This document shows, in pieces, positions 43,845 through 56,670 of a stretch of DNA of 64,000 nt. The notes beneath the pieces were generated by a model. That model did no database searches. It saw only the letters and a list, made by a program, of their open reading frames with translations, and was not told where the DNA came from. The first letter of the stretch is position 1. Each line of letters opens with the position of its first letter. The stretch comes from Isoetes taiwanensis. Lineage: Eukaryota; Streptophyta; Lycopodiopsida; Isoetales; Isoetaceae. Position numbers and translations under genes: made by a program. The stretch covers positions 5,957,789 to 6,021,788 of the forward strand of contig JAJEKV010000012.1 in assembly GCA_021234155.1 (NCBI GenBank), given 5' to 3'.

Positions 43845-45825
43845 TTAAGGAATTTGTCTGACATCCAAGGTGCATTTATGCTATTTCCATATTGCATGTT
43901 AAGTTACATTTTGAATATTTTATAATGAATTTATTGCATTTGCAGGGCAAGTGGAGATGCATGCTTTTATGTCAATTGGAACAAGTATATCACTTTCTAT
44001 CTTCGATGCAGAATGCGAAAAGGCGAGCATCTGATTTAGTATTTGTTTTATGACACATATCTTGATTATCATATATGCGCCCTGTGTGACATAAATTCCA
44101 GTATGTGCAATGCTTGTGTAAGGCATTTCTTTAACGATTGTTGCCATGTGTGCTTCAGCTGTTTTCTTGTCTGCAGGCTGCGTATTGTTCTTGGACGCGT
44201 GCACAACTTTATTTCCTAGCTGCTTAGTCTATTACTTCTAAAAAAGACATCCATTATGCAAAAATGTGTTGCATCTGTATGGGCATTTAGATGAAAGTTA
44301 GAGGGAGAATGTTGTAGTAGGGCACTACAACTTTGAAGAAGTTGTGTAAGAGCTCTATTTTGCAGTAGAAATATGTTTGTGTCTTGCATATTTTGTTTGG
44401 CAATATGAGCAGGGACTTTGGTGGTTTAATTTTCTTTTCTTTTTTTTTTCAGAATAATCTCTGCTTGGTGGTGCAATTAGACAAAAGAACAATATTGGCT
44501 ACTTCAGAAAGCACGTAATCCATCAAAAGCCGCTGAAGCAAAAATAGCATGTCGTCCTTAAGTGATGGCATGGACTATATGATTCCCATTCCCTTTGTAC
44601 TGGAGAATGGGCAATGAATTGCAAGCTAATTTTCTTAGCACTATTATGTGCATCTGTGAGGCAGCTAAAAGGCCTTAGATTTATATGTTTCAGCAGGCAA
44701 AGAACTTTGTAGGAGCAATCTGCAGTTTGACATACATATCCTACACATATATAAATGTGGGAGACTTTCAAATAAAATCTCGATCATTTGCCTGAGAAAC
44801 ATTGGAGTCGCACCTGTAATATTTTCGTGTAATGGACTTGAAAGTAAAGTTTATCCCATTCTCATTGATGCCAATTGACTGCATTAGATTGAAAATAGAA
44901 GCCAGTCTGCACAGAGCCTCGACTATCTACATGCTCATGCGTCTCTGCAGATCATCTAAAGGGATGTTAATCTGCAAATGTTATGTTACTCTTAATAGGG
45001 CTCATGACAGTGACAGAAACACGTGTATGTTTGGAAACACGTCTTAAGATGACGCAGTAACAACAAATAACACCGTTTATAGTTTTGAGTTGTGTTTGGA
45101 ATTCACAAGTGGTAGAAAAGCTGCAAAAGGAGTGGTATCATGGGCGTATGAACATGTTGAGCATAGCAGGATAGCCAGATTATGGATCCAACCCTAGACA
45201 TGCAAGTTAGCTTGTGAATGTAGTCACTTAGTGGCAAGGTAAAGACCATAAATACTATAAAATGCATTGAATTAATTCATGCTTTAATCCAAGACTAGGG
45301 TAAGCATGAATTCTTCGTATCAGCTAATCAACCAAGGGTAACAATATATGGAAGTTAGTAGTTTGCATAGTTCTATGGAAAAAGAAATCAACTTTGTTAG
45401 GTAGAGCATTAAAGAAAATAGGGAAAACCTTAAAAATACCCCCTGTACTTCTTGATATTTCCTAAAAAGCCTATGTATTCTTAAAATAACCAATATGCTT
45501 TAAAAAGACCATGGAGCAATTGCAAGTTAACACGTACCCATGTCTAATTAAATTATCAAAGATATAAGGGCAAGATCACTCTGTTTTGATGCTATTTCTT
45601 TCTCTGAAAGTGTGGAACTAAACTCGATTATTTTTTTCTCTGCCGATAAAGGGATTTTAGGTTCTTGCTTTGCTAGAATTTTTGGATAACAAGAATCTAG
45701 TTGTAGATTACCCTCGTTGTTTATGCTGCAAAAGACAGAGTTACTAGCCCCGACACATAAAATGACCCAACAAGAACCATGAAAACAAAACGACAACAAG
45801 AAACATGAAAACACATTCTCGGGCC
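43845..45825. other. stretch without a supported gene
   Basis: Two minus-strand frames (43920-44204 and 44523-44771) are open for 80-95 codons but show no domain. They may be decayed exons upstream of the LRR fragment. A TTTTCTTTTTTTTTTC run lies at about 44430. Confidence 0.35.
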
Positions 45826-45865
45826 ACCGTAGGGCAACCCTCCGTGCGCAGCACCTTGTTATGTG
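45826..45865 (-). repeat. inverted copy of the 7478 repeat
   Basis: AGGGCAACCCTCCGTGCGCA and CACCTTGTT is the reverse complement of the sequence at 7478-7505. Confidence 0.65.
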
Positions 45866-48003
45866 TTGTTTTTTTACCAAAAAAGACATGAAAAAACTAC
45901 ACGTTGAGCAGATTTTGGGGTTATAGTGCATAAGCAATATAATTGACATGCATAGTCCACATTACTCTACTATTACAAATGCACTAAACAGTTAAGGACA
46001 GTCGCCTAGCAAGAACAAACCAAATCTAAGAAATACAGGAACTTATCTATTTCTTCCATGTGCTGCAGCTTATATTAGAACTATTACCAAATAAAGCCCA
46101 TGCTATGGGTATTATGGCATGTTACTTCATCCAGCGTATGTTAGGCAAATAGTACATTCCTCATAGACTTGTTAATCTGCTGCTCTACTAATGTGCATCC
46201 AGCTAAGCTATGCATCTTGTATTAGGACACAAGGCCACATACATAGCAGAGTTATCCTTATCAGATCATTAAACTAACTACACATGTCAAATAGAATATC
46301 CGCCCAAGGAAGACTATGTAACCAGGCACCAGAAGCCTAAATAATGTAACATAGTAGCAAGCAGAGTCTTAAGTATCTACAACAACCCATTGGCACTTGT
46401 TCATAATGTTGATGCTACACAGGTTAAAAGTTTCTAACAGTAAATAGCGCATGCATTATGCTATTTAATACGACAGTAGCCATGCCCTAGATTAACTAAT
46501 GTGCAAATGCCTAAGCACAAGGAACATCTAATTAGGTTCCCAAAATGTTGTTTTGGGGTCGTGTAACATAAGATTTTGCAAGGTTTAGCCATGTATTCGT
46601 ATGTAAAATTGGTATTTTGCTGACTCACAAATTTGGGTTTGGTTTGGCAATGGTCGAATAGGGTGCATTGGTTTTTTTGGGGAAAGGGTAATTTTTAGAA
46701 GTGGAGTCGCATGATGGCCTTCCGGGCATGGAAATGATGGAAGTGAAGTTTCTATTTGGGTTTTTTTTTTCCAAAGTTTTCATGCGCTGATATCGGACGG
46801 CATGGCCATGGCAAAAGGAGCTTCCGCCAGAGCCGTTTTGGGACTTGATTCGGTGCCACGCTATAGCATGTGCATCTTTTCTTCCTGTATGTGTTGAAGA
46901 GGGTAAATTAGGGATTCCGCCTCTTCCGCCATAGCCGAGGAAGCTTATTTTGCATTCTTCTTCTCCTCATTCCGCAAAAATATGCTTGGGCTGCCCGCCA
47001 TAACCCAATGGCGGAGTTAATCCGACTGAGGCGTGCAGGCGCAGAGGCGTATAAAGTTCATGCAAAACCCGGCTGAGAGGCACGAGGGCGTTCAGGGCAC
47101 GAGGCGAGAAGAACGCATGCAAAATCCGAGAGGGCGCACTTCGAAGCCCTCATTTTCTTTCTTCACAAGCATTCTTTCTTCGAAGCATTCTCATTTTGGT
47201 TTTTTTTTGCAGGGTTTAGGTGGCTTTTCTGCTTTGTTTGTTTTTTAAGGGGTTGGTTTTTCCTAGATTCAAAGCTTCGTTCTTAAGCGTAATGGGATTC
47301 ACCGCTTTGGTCATATATATCATTGTGGTACCAATTCATCTTGGTGGGGTTCAAATCCCCATTTTACATGTTAATTTGTATAGTAGTTTTGGATTTATAT
47401 TACTTTCAAAGGTTTATGCCTTGACGAGCATGTGCTTCGCTTGAACTGTGGAGCAAAGCAAGCAAAAAAACACGAAACAATGTATGCCAGGATAAATGTT
47501 GCTTTCAGATTTGGCGTGAGTTTGAAGTTTATGATAAACCGCTTATTTGGCGGCCCGTTTATGTTTGTTGTGGTAGATCGCCTCCCGTGGTATTGTATAG
47601 TGTATATTGACTTGTAATATGGTTTTGACAACCATATGCTGAGGTGGAAAAGGGGATTTGACCCCATCTTGATTTCCATTCAATGGCTGTGGTTGTTGGA
47701 GAGGAAATATGACATGGCATATTCCTTTCATCAATGGCTAAGGATTAGCGATTATAAGGATTAGCGATTATAGCACCACAAGGAACATCTAAATGTTGTT
47801 GTATCAATATTATAAACAACACGATTATGAAACGTGCAGATTAGAGCTGACATTGTCATCATTTAAAATGGTAGAATCACAGATGCATGTTACATGCAAA
47901 AAGGTTTAACACAACAAATCGTCAATAAACAGGTATATAACTGTTATGTTCATGTGCAGCTTAGAAAATAAGATTCTATAACTTTAAAAGTCACAAGCTT
48001 ATA
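45866..48003. other. intergenic, promoter-like patch, no gene
   Basis: No long frame is present. At about 46985-47070 a CCGCCAT..ATGGCGG hairpin is followed by GCGTATAAAG, similar in layout to the GGCCATAATGGCGG and TATAAAAAAG pair at about 17205-17228. This could be a shared promoter or repeat end. Confidence 0.35.
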
Positions 48004-49594
48004 TGTGACGTTCCACATATTTATACGCATAATTAAGTATAAATACATGACACGTCACTATGAATAATTAATGGCACATTAATTATTCATAAGCTAATGT
48101 TAGCTATGTTAATAATTAAATTATAAAGGTGGAAACCTAACCCAAAACCCTAATTCGAATTTAGGGCTTATCCTAATATTAAAAAGGGCTAAAATACCAA
48201 ATTAGTTAATTAGTGACATGCCACCTGGCCCAAATCGATTGGGCAAGGCAGGGTTTCCATTTTGGACATCCAAATTAGGGCTTTTGTGCCCCAATTCGAA
48301 TTGGGAGCAATTGGAGATGGGGAGGAGGAGCAAAGCAGCCAGCACCCTTCAAAGAATCGAGATGGAGCCATCCCAAGCCCGATTCGACCTGCTAGTCTCA
48401 GAGCTCACCGTGTTATTCAGAGGGTAGCCTGGGGCACTTGTTGTGTGTATTTCTTCCGTTTTTCTCGCCTTCTCTATGCTTTACCTGTAGGGAACTAACC
48501 CTTGATTGCAAAGGTGAGTTCTCCTTATCTCGATTCTCAGACTTGCTCTTAAATGATGGATTGATAGTTCTTTGCATAGTATTACTCTTGAAATGGGGAA
48601 TTAAGGGGGGGGGTAGAGACCTTTGAGCCATGTTTATTAGTATGCTCCTAGGTAAATCCCCTCAGATTTCCCATTACTTGCGCCCGTGCACAAGAGCCCA
48701 CCGAAGTCGCGGGATGCTATGGAATTGCTTAGCACCGTGAAGGGACGAGTGGTGAAGTGGGGGTGGGGTCTTGCACGCAACATAAAAGGCTCCCCGAGAC
48801 TCCTACAAGGGCTAGGCCCCGATAGCCGGTCACGTGAGGGCCGGGTATGGGTCCGACACTCCACGGGTGCGTAGGTGTGACCCGTGATGGGGCACCCCTG
48901 GCTTTGAGTAGATTTAGGTGAGTAAGTCGGCACGGATGCGGGATCGGGGATGCTGATGCGGCACGATTCTCTAGCTCACCCATGGAACCACCGCGGATCC
49001 CGAAGGGGACACTTCCCCGACCTGCCTCATCGGACGGGGCTTCATGAACCCTGGAGTAGGCTTGAAGGATGGTACCTTGAGTCTGCATATCCGGAAGGCT
49101 ATAGTGACGCCATAGCATGATTCGACTCGTCTGCAAAGTGTGCACAGGAGGGGCGGATGGAGTGGACAACCCTAGCCGATGTTCTATGCCAGCCAACGCC
49201 ATGTCAAGATTCGGTCTGCTGATCTCTTGAGACCTAGCCGTCAATCGATCCTCACTGGAGTCTGAGCCGGGGTAGAACCATGGGTTTGGGGTGTTTTCCT
49301 TAGGATTAGATGCATATTCTTTGCCGTTAGTACTTGGATGGATGTGCCACCCTTCGTGGTGGTTATTTATATATGATTTATGCTGTGTGCTAACATGTAT
49401 TCACGCTTCCGCGACATATGAGCCCCATTGAAGGCTTGGGTCGAATGACCCCTCTGTGTCCTTCACTCGAGCATCTTTCTATAGATGGCCCGAGTTAGAC
49501 GGAGGGCCCTGCTCGTGGCGAGTTGGTTGCCATGGGAGGGGAAAGTCCCCGTATGTATACGTCCGAGTGTCGTATATGTTCAGGGAGCGTCACA
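48004..49594 (+). repeat. long terminal repeat, family 1 (copy 2)
   Basis: It starts TGTGACGTTCC and ends GGGAGCGTCACA (1591 bp), with the same terminal inverted repeat and several collinear blocks as the LTR at 912-2525. A primer binding site follows. No polypurine tract precedes it, so it is a 5' LTR. An AAACCCTAA motif lies near 48150. Confidence 0.8.
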
Positions 49595-49595
49595 A

Positions 49596-49608
49596 TGGTA
49601 TCAGAGCA
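49596..49608 (+). other. primer binding site (initiator tRNA-Met)
   Basis: TGGTATCAGAGCA one base after the LTR end, as at 2527-2539. Confidence 0.85.
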
Positions 49609-52600
49609 TGATCTTGGTAGACCAGATCATAGCACTGACCGAACCCTAACTCGTTAGTTCGGTAGTTAGGTGGAAGTTTAAGCTAGTGTGATTGTTTAGC
49701 TCTTTGATTTTGGGTTTGTGCTAGGTTGATGTAGTAGATTGTAAGTTTTAAGAGGTTTAGGGCAACTGGAGGATCCAAGTTTGGAGGGGCTATAACTTTT
49801 TGTAGGTAGTTCAGATGAAGGCGAAAGTGGTTCCAATGGATCGGGCATATCCAAATACCCTAGGAGGGTCATTAACAAGCGGAAAGGAGTCAAGGAGGGG
49901 CCCCGAAAGTCAACTCGGGCGCCGCTTGTTTTTTATCGACTTACAGTCGCTGTAGAAACGCGTATAATGCTGTCGGCGCCCGACCGTATAAAACGCGTAT
50001 TTCCGCCATATAAAAATTTTAGTATTTTCTTTATATACATATTTTTGTGGCGCCTCAACCCAGATTTGAAGCCATGACCTCTCAACTCCAAGCCTAACCA
50101 AGCTCTCCTTGAATGTAATATGCACATTTCACATATTTCTTATACATCTGTGATACTTTGTTTTCTTTGCATAGCAACTTTTATATAAAAGTGTACTATG
50201 CAAGACTTGAACCCTTGACCTCCCAGCACACAGCCAAACCCTTTACCAACACGGTAAGCCTTCTTTTAGTGATACAATATTCTCGTTTTATACTTAACCA
50301 ATAGTATCCCTCGTTCTCTAGAAAGACTCCTGTCTACCATCACTCTTCTCTAAACCAACGCTGTGGTGGCAACAACTCCGCCGGACTTGTGCAACCATGG
50401 TGAGCTAGAAATCACTTAGGAGTTATTATCATCATTACGGAATGTCTCCGCAACCATATCGACATACGTTCACGCTGAGCGATGGAAGGAAATTCCTCGG
50501 AGTAAGATAGAAACTTCCAAGTTGGATTCTAATCCACTATTCACCTGGGATATTCCTTAGGCGATGATAATAATGTCCAGTTATCGACGTTCCTAGACCT
50601 ATAGCTTTAAATATTTTTCCTTTGGTAAATGCCTTGATAACAAAATTTCTTCGAGCCTTGCCATGATTCAATCTATACTACATCCATATGCTTTATACTA
50701 GACCTTATTCAACGCTATATATTAAGGGTTAAGAAATATCTTATAGACATAATTACAATTAACGTTCTTCCTCTCTAGTGTCTACGCGTACGCCTTGACT
50801 CGTTTCATTTCCTGGAGAAAGGATCTTTCTTCGCCCAACCAACTAGGGACTGCCATGCAGCACCCCTCTAGACCATGGGTTTGGATTCCTTTGATCCTAC
50901 CACCCTTCAATACTTCTTCTCAATGGTCGTGTTCTTCTTATGGACCACTTCCCCAGATCGCGATACATACTCTGTAACACGTAGTAAGTGCTTGTGTTAG
51001 AACCCCCACAACAATGTCAGCACTTTATTCTAAATAATCTCGGGTACAAACTCTAGTATTATTTTGTGCCAAACCTCACCGCCTATATGGCTGTGATTAA
51101 TTATCTGCGCCACGCATCTGTCAGATTGACAGCAGCCTACCCTCTTTTGGGGTTCTTCCACCGTAAGGGTCAAGTGGCATCCAACCATTGTTGACTAGTC
51201 ACCTCCTTCTAGGGTATCTAGATATGGTCGGGGCAAAGTATTTCCAACCATCCCTTTAGTGCCCAAATGGCGTTAAGTTCCACAAATGAACTTACATATT
51301 CCAAGGGGTTATGTGTATATCCCAAAGGACAGTACCACCCAAAGACCCCTCAAGATAGGCCTCCTCTATTCAGAGATCTTGTGTTCAAGTCTCTGGGGTT
51401 CCATCATATGTCCTCATGGACGCTGCCAATGTGGCATGACGTATAAATGCTATCTATCTATCTATCTATTTATTAAAAATGTCCTTGGTGAATTCAATTC
51501 ACCATCTTGTCTTAGGACATGGAAGTCTTCTTCCCTACGCCATGCACCAAATCTTTAAAGAGTTTTTCAGCTCTTGCTGCCTTTCAAGCCGCAAGTCTAT
51601 CTTTGTATATTAGCAATGACCACCCTTCATGTTAGGTAATAACCTTCCTATCCGGGTCGCTAGATATCATCAATAAGGGTCCTTTATTCCTTCTCTTCTT
51701 CTCGATTTTCAGTATTCCGATCCTTACGCCTGCCACAGCGTACACCCTTCACCTTTGGTTGTGACCTTCATTCAGTAGAGTCACCAATCCATTTACTCCT
51801 TTCTGTATTCGTTAACCGTCTTATGGCTTCTAAGCCGCTATTATATGCCCCCTATGCTGTTAACCCACCTACCATTGGGGGTCATGCTTCAATGTTGTCC
51901 TACATCCTAGAAATGTTAGTCATTACATTTCTCTGTCATGACGTCACACTGCTGTTGTGGCATTTCAAATGACATGGCATCCGCTTTAAGCCATAGTCAT
52001 GGCCTAAGAGTGAGTGACCCTTCGTATAAATCGTAAATTACCTGGAGTCATCAAGGTGCCCGCCTGGTATTTTGTGAGTCTTCCTACAATACCGACATTT
52101 GATATAACCCGGACTTGTATCCATGTTCAAGTCCTGTATATTCTAACTTGCACCTCCACGTAACCCATGATGTTCACCTCTGCCTGATCCGGATAGGGAT
52201 CATGTCGGAAAGCTAGTCTTAAGTGTCTATGCAAGACACATTTGAACATTTAGCAGGTAACTGCTATTCGCTACTTATCCTAGAATTGTACTATTGTAAT
52301 ATTCAACCCCCTCATCGTAAGCTTTATTCTATTGGCCGTCGAAATTTATTTCAAGTGCCAACTACCACCGCATACCCTAGCATGCAGCGGATTGACGGTC
52401 CTTTGCACATTTCAAACGTATCTCCAGATCCTTCATCAGTAACTTTAGGATACCCTCGTCTTTCTCTCCTTGCGTCGCCACCTAAATTACCTCCCTAAGA
52501 TGTTTATCGTATGTGTACATGGTATGTACATAATAAACATATCTTCACATCCCACAATGCTAGAGCCCTGCTCTAACTTAGCTAAACTATAACCTTGGTA

Positions 52601-53544
52601 GTTCTTTCAAACAAAACCCATTGCCTATATACCTTTATGATGTGGCTGCGCCACCTACTTCCCAAATGGACAGGGGCCAACTTTATGTATGTTGCCTATA
52701 TTTTGACATTGTCTCTAGCTATTTCAACCATTCCTTTAGTGCCTCATGGTACTTTAACCCCGTACATAAACTATGTTTCCCCCACAGGATTATGCCATAA
52801 TTCCGAAGGCTACTACCCCACATGAGGAGCTTTTCTAAAGGCTTCTTTCGCTAAGGATCCTTTGTGTCCTCAATATCAACTATGCTTAGTCACAATTAAT
52901 CTATTTTTCTTAAGTTATCATGTGGACTTCAGTTTTTGATCAGTTTCAAATGTTGTCATCCTTGGCTCCCTTTTAATGAAGCAGAGGCACTACAACCTCT
53001 TCGTCTCTTAATAGGAAACCCAATGATTCAATCTTTGTTAGTAACCGCCATATGGTTATCCAATTCCTTACCCTCTTAAGAGTTTCCAAGTCATAAGCTC
53101 TAAGCGGTCTATGCCTAAAGGCAACGGATCCTCCAGTTTCTACTTCTGTACCTACAATTATTCCCCGCGAGTAGGGTAACTCTTAGGATATATGGACTAC
53201 TGGTCTATATAATCTCACTCCTTGTAATCTACACACCTCGTCTTGATTTTTATCGGGACTTGGATTGCTATGTATTGCCCTCTTCTCGGTTATCCCTAAA
53301 AGTATAATCGTCGAAGTCATCGTACTCCTTCTTTTCTTCCATCAGGGGGATGCGATATTTTATACATTTTTTTTATTTCCAAAACCAAATAAATGCTCTC
53401 AGCTTATAACAATGAAGTAACTCATTGGTATCTAGAACCTTTGAGTAGCTAAGCTCTCATTAGCGGTTATTCCAACACCGTTCCAACCATCCTCGGGATG
53501 TTTTTGAATGTAACATTACCGTATATGCTAGACTCACTCTAGCT
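49609..53544. other. decayed internal region or intergenic DNA
   Basis: After the primer site no Gag-like frame and no H3-tail start is seen. From about 50130 the plus strand is pyrimidine-rich, with no frame above 91 codons. A motif recurs in diverged form at about 51240-51360 and 52720-52850 (TTTCAACCAT.CCTTTAGTGCC), which hints at an old tandem duplication. A TCTA microsatellite lies at about 51450-51470. Confidence 0.4.
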
Positions 53545-53552
53545 ATTCTCAC

Positions 53553-54941
53553 CAGGGTAGCCCTTAAGCCCAAATTTTCATAGGTGTAATTTAGAATGTG
53601 AGGCGAATCTTAGCTTTTTTCGATTAGTTATGTTGGCAATTTTATTTCGGACTTCAATTTGAGTTATAGCAACCTTGGCGAATCTTTCGTCCATCAAGCG
53701 ATGGAATATATACTTTTTTTACAAGTAAAATTTGGGTCTACAATATATATTTGTTATGTCCGTATACAGTTGTAAGCGTAATGCTCACATAATGAATATA
53801 CATGTTACCAGACATTGGCATATGTGTCTTCATAAGAGAAAGGCCAAGCTGATTAGTGTCAACAATAAAAACGTAAATTACACCCATCTAGTAGTACCCT
53901 AAGGCATTAATTTTTATTGGACCCTAAATTTACCTTTATTGTGACACCCCTAATTGAGCGATAAAATGCTTAGATATTGTATTTTCTAAATGACTAGATA
54001 ATGCGTCGTTAGAAAAACAAGGTAATAGTCTAATCCTGCAATCAAAAGACATTGGTGCCTAAACCCTAGATTTCTACCACAATATTTAACATCATTCACA
54101 CCAATTTGAAGAGTTTGATCACGTCATAAGGATGTCTGTGGAACAACTGAACTGAGCAGTTGATGATTAAAATTCAGGAGACAAACAATCATATACATCA
54201 TGTATTACCTAGATTAGTTGCACGTACATAGAAATAATCATGATAACAAAAAATAGAAAAAATTGATAGCCAAGATAAGGTACGGTTGCTCTAAAATGTA
54301 AGAAAATCAATTGTCTCATAACCAAATCAAGAGGGCAAATATTCTAATAAAATGACAACTATAACTACTCTACAACATACCTCGTAGACCTTATCTGATT
54401 GTAAATCTCAATAGCTCCACACTAAGGGCTAAACAACAACAAGTACACAAACTTAGCCGAGGCATAATTGCATATTATGGTGGGCACGCACAAACCGATT
54501 TGATTTTAGTCATCTTTTTAAGAATGGATAAACAACAGACTAAAAGCAAAAATACTCCAGGATTGCATACCTGGATGTTGGAGTCGGATCATGAGATCCA
54601 TGTAACATGCATGGTTTTTTCTCCTCCCCTCTTTTTTTCTGGAGGTAAACCGCAATTCAAAAAACGGAATAGAATTCATATTAATTTTACATGATTTTGG
54701 GGGGTTAAGGGGCGATTTTAGAATAATTACCAAGAATGAAATTCACATGGGGGCGAATCCAAGAATCCATCATTTAGTGACGTAGGCTAACTTATGAGTG
54801 GAGGGAGAAAATTTTGTAGGCAAGGTGGCGATATTTTATTGGCACCACTCCTCATTGATCCTACTCAACAATAGTGAAAAAAAATGCAAATGTACAAAAA
54901 AATAGCCTTTTGGCGATATTTCGAGCTTAAGGGCTACCCTG
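53553..54941. mobile_element. hAT element Y (1389 bp, non-autonomous)
   Basis: The termini are CAGGGTAGCCCTTAAG and CTTAAGGGCTACCCTG, a perfect 16-bp inverted repeat. The flanks ATTCTCAC at 53545-53552 and 54942-54949 are an exact 8-bp target duplication. The ends match element X in inverted orientation. No transposase frame is present. Confidence 0.95.
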
Positions 54942-54949
54942 ATTCTCAC

Positions 54950-56670
54950 TGATTTAAACTCTTTTCATCTCCCTTAGTACGACGTATCTGAGATAGTCAA
55001 CCTTAACCATTGGGATAGCTTGAATGCTTATCTCTGCTAAAACATACCTAACCCAATATCTTCGTATATAAGCATATCATTATGCTTATTCTTTACACCT
55101 TGTCAAGTAATGTTTCACTCACCTTGTACGGCTATTCTTCTATCTTTTAATATGATATACATCTGAATATCACAATTAACATCTTTGATCTCCTCACTAG
55201 TGTAGTATGTAATACTACTAAATCCTTCAAACATCCGAAACCACTACGTTGTTATTATGAGATATAGTAACATGTGTGCACCAATCCTAACTCTAGACTC
55301 ATATGTAATTCGTTGACGTAGGCCCTAGCTGCTTGTACTATATATGCTGTGGATTTCACACCACACCTTCTAGACTCTCTATCCTTAGGTTGCCTTGGTC
55401 CTCACGCTCTAGTCATAAATTCCATAGGGGCACATGCCACCCTAAGTTCCTAGTGGACATACTTAATGTCTAGTATAGGAATTCTTATCTTCATTATCTC
55501 CGTATTCATATATGTGAACTAAAAGTTCTAGTATATATCCTATCTTCTTCTAGTTATGTTCCTAGTAAATGGTCCTAGTACACATCTACCAACGCGGAGC
55601 TACTCCTCGGGATGCACACACGATACCAAGTCCAAAGCACATCCTCCTTGGTGAGATGTTCATTGAATGCCTCCCTTCTTCATACTCCAGACTTTGGTCT
55701 ATTCAAAGTGTCCCTCCACTATATTTTGAAAACATTTTTTTGATACAAATATTGCAGATTTATGAACTTGAAAGTGATGAAAGCATAAGGTAAAGACAAA
55801 CATACCTGTGATTTATAGCCTGTTATAAGAAAAGCCTCCATCATCAGGCAATTTACAAGGCAACCACTTTACAGATTATTTGTCAAGGATGGAGGCTCCA
55901 TCATCGGCAAGGCTTCAATTAATAAGGTCATTCGGTAACAGTGATACGAGGACGCCTATGCAGTCTGGTAACCATCGAGAGCCTACAAGGTCTAAGCTAC
56001 AAGGTCATAGACCAGAGCCTACAAGGTCTAATCTACGAATTTTTTCGGTCATTTTCCATGTCTGCAAAAGGTTTTTTCGACGTCCTAACTGGCACCTGCG
56101 CAGCCAATGGCCACCCTCCCCTAGCAGTGCTATAGAAGACCAATCCCATGACAACCTAGAGACAACGCGCTAGTTTGAAAGTAGTGTGAACTAGTATGTT
56201 GAAAGATTTAATGCATGTTTGACGAGACGTCAAAGAAGTCAACAATGCATCTAGTTGCTTACAAGCAAAGAAATCCAAGGTTTAGGATCGTCCCTTTGGG
56301 AACCGAACTTCTCTTTTTCAAATATTTGTAGAGTGCCAGAAGGATGTCATGGTGTTAAGGAGATCTTCTCCCTTTTGAAGATCTGGTGAAGCGGCATTGT
56401 GCGAATAACCTGCCATACCATACCATCACAGATATATCTCGAGAAGAAGAAAGAATCTGGCTATGGCGAGAATTTGGGGTTCAATCCGAATCCGTCAAAC
56501 TCAAAACAAATTTGAAATGGGTGATCAAAAGTTTCTTCAGCTACACCATTGTAAAATGTGGACTTTCTCATTGCCTCCAGTACGAACTCATTAATCGGAA
56601 TGCATTCAATTACTAGCGAAAACTCAATTTGGAGGCCCGCTCTGAATTTCGAGCAGCGTAATTTAATTGG
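54950..56670. other. upstream region of the PPR gene, no gene seen
   Basis: AT-rich DNA with short frames only. GAGCCTACAAGGTCTAA occurs twice at about 55978-56030. No clear promoter element for the PPR gene can be singled out. Confidence 0.4.

Noticed and set aside
53938-53960. LTR start TGTGACACCCC
   Set aside because: No polypurine tract, primer site or partner end is nearby, and it lies inside hAT element Y.
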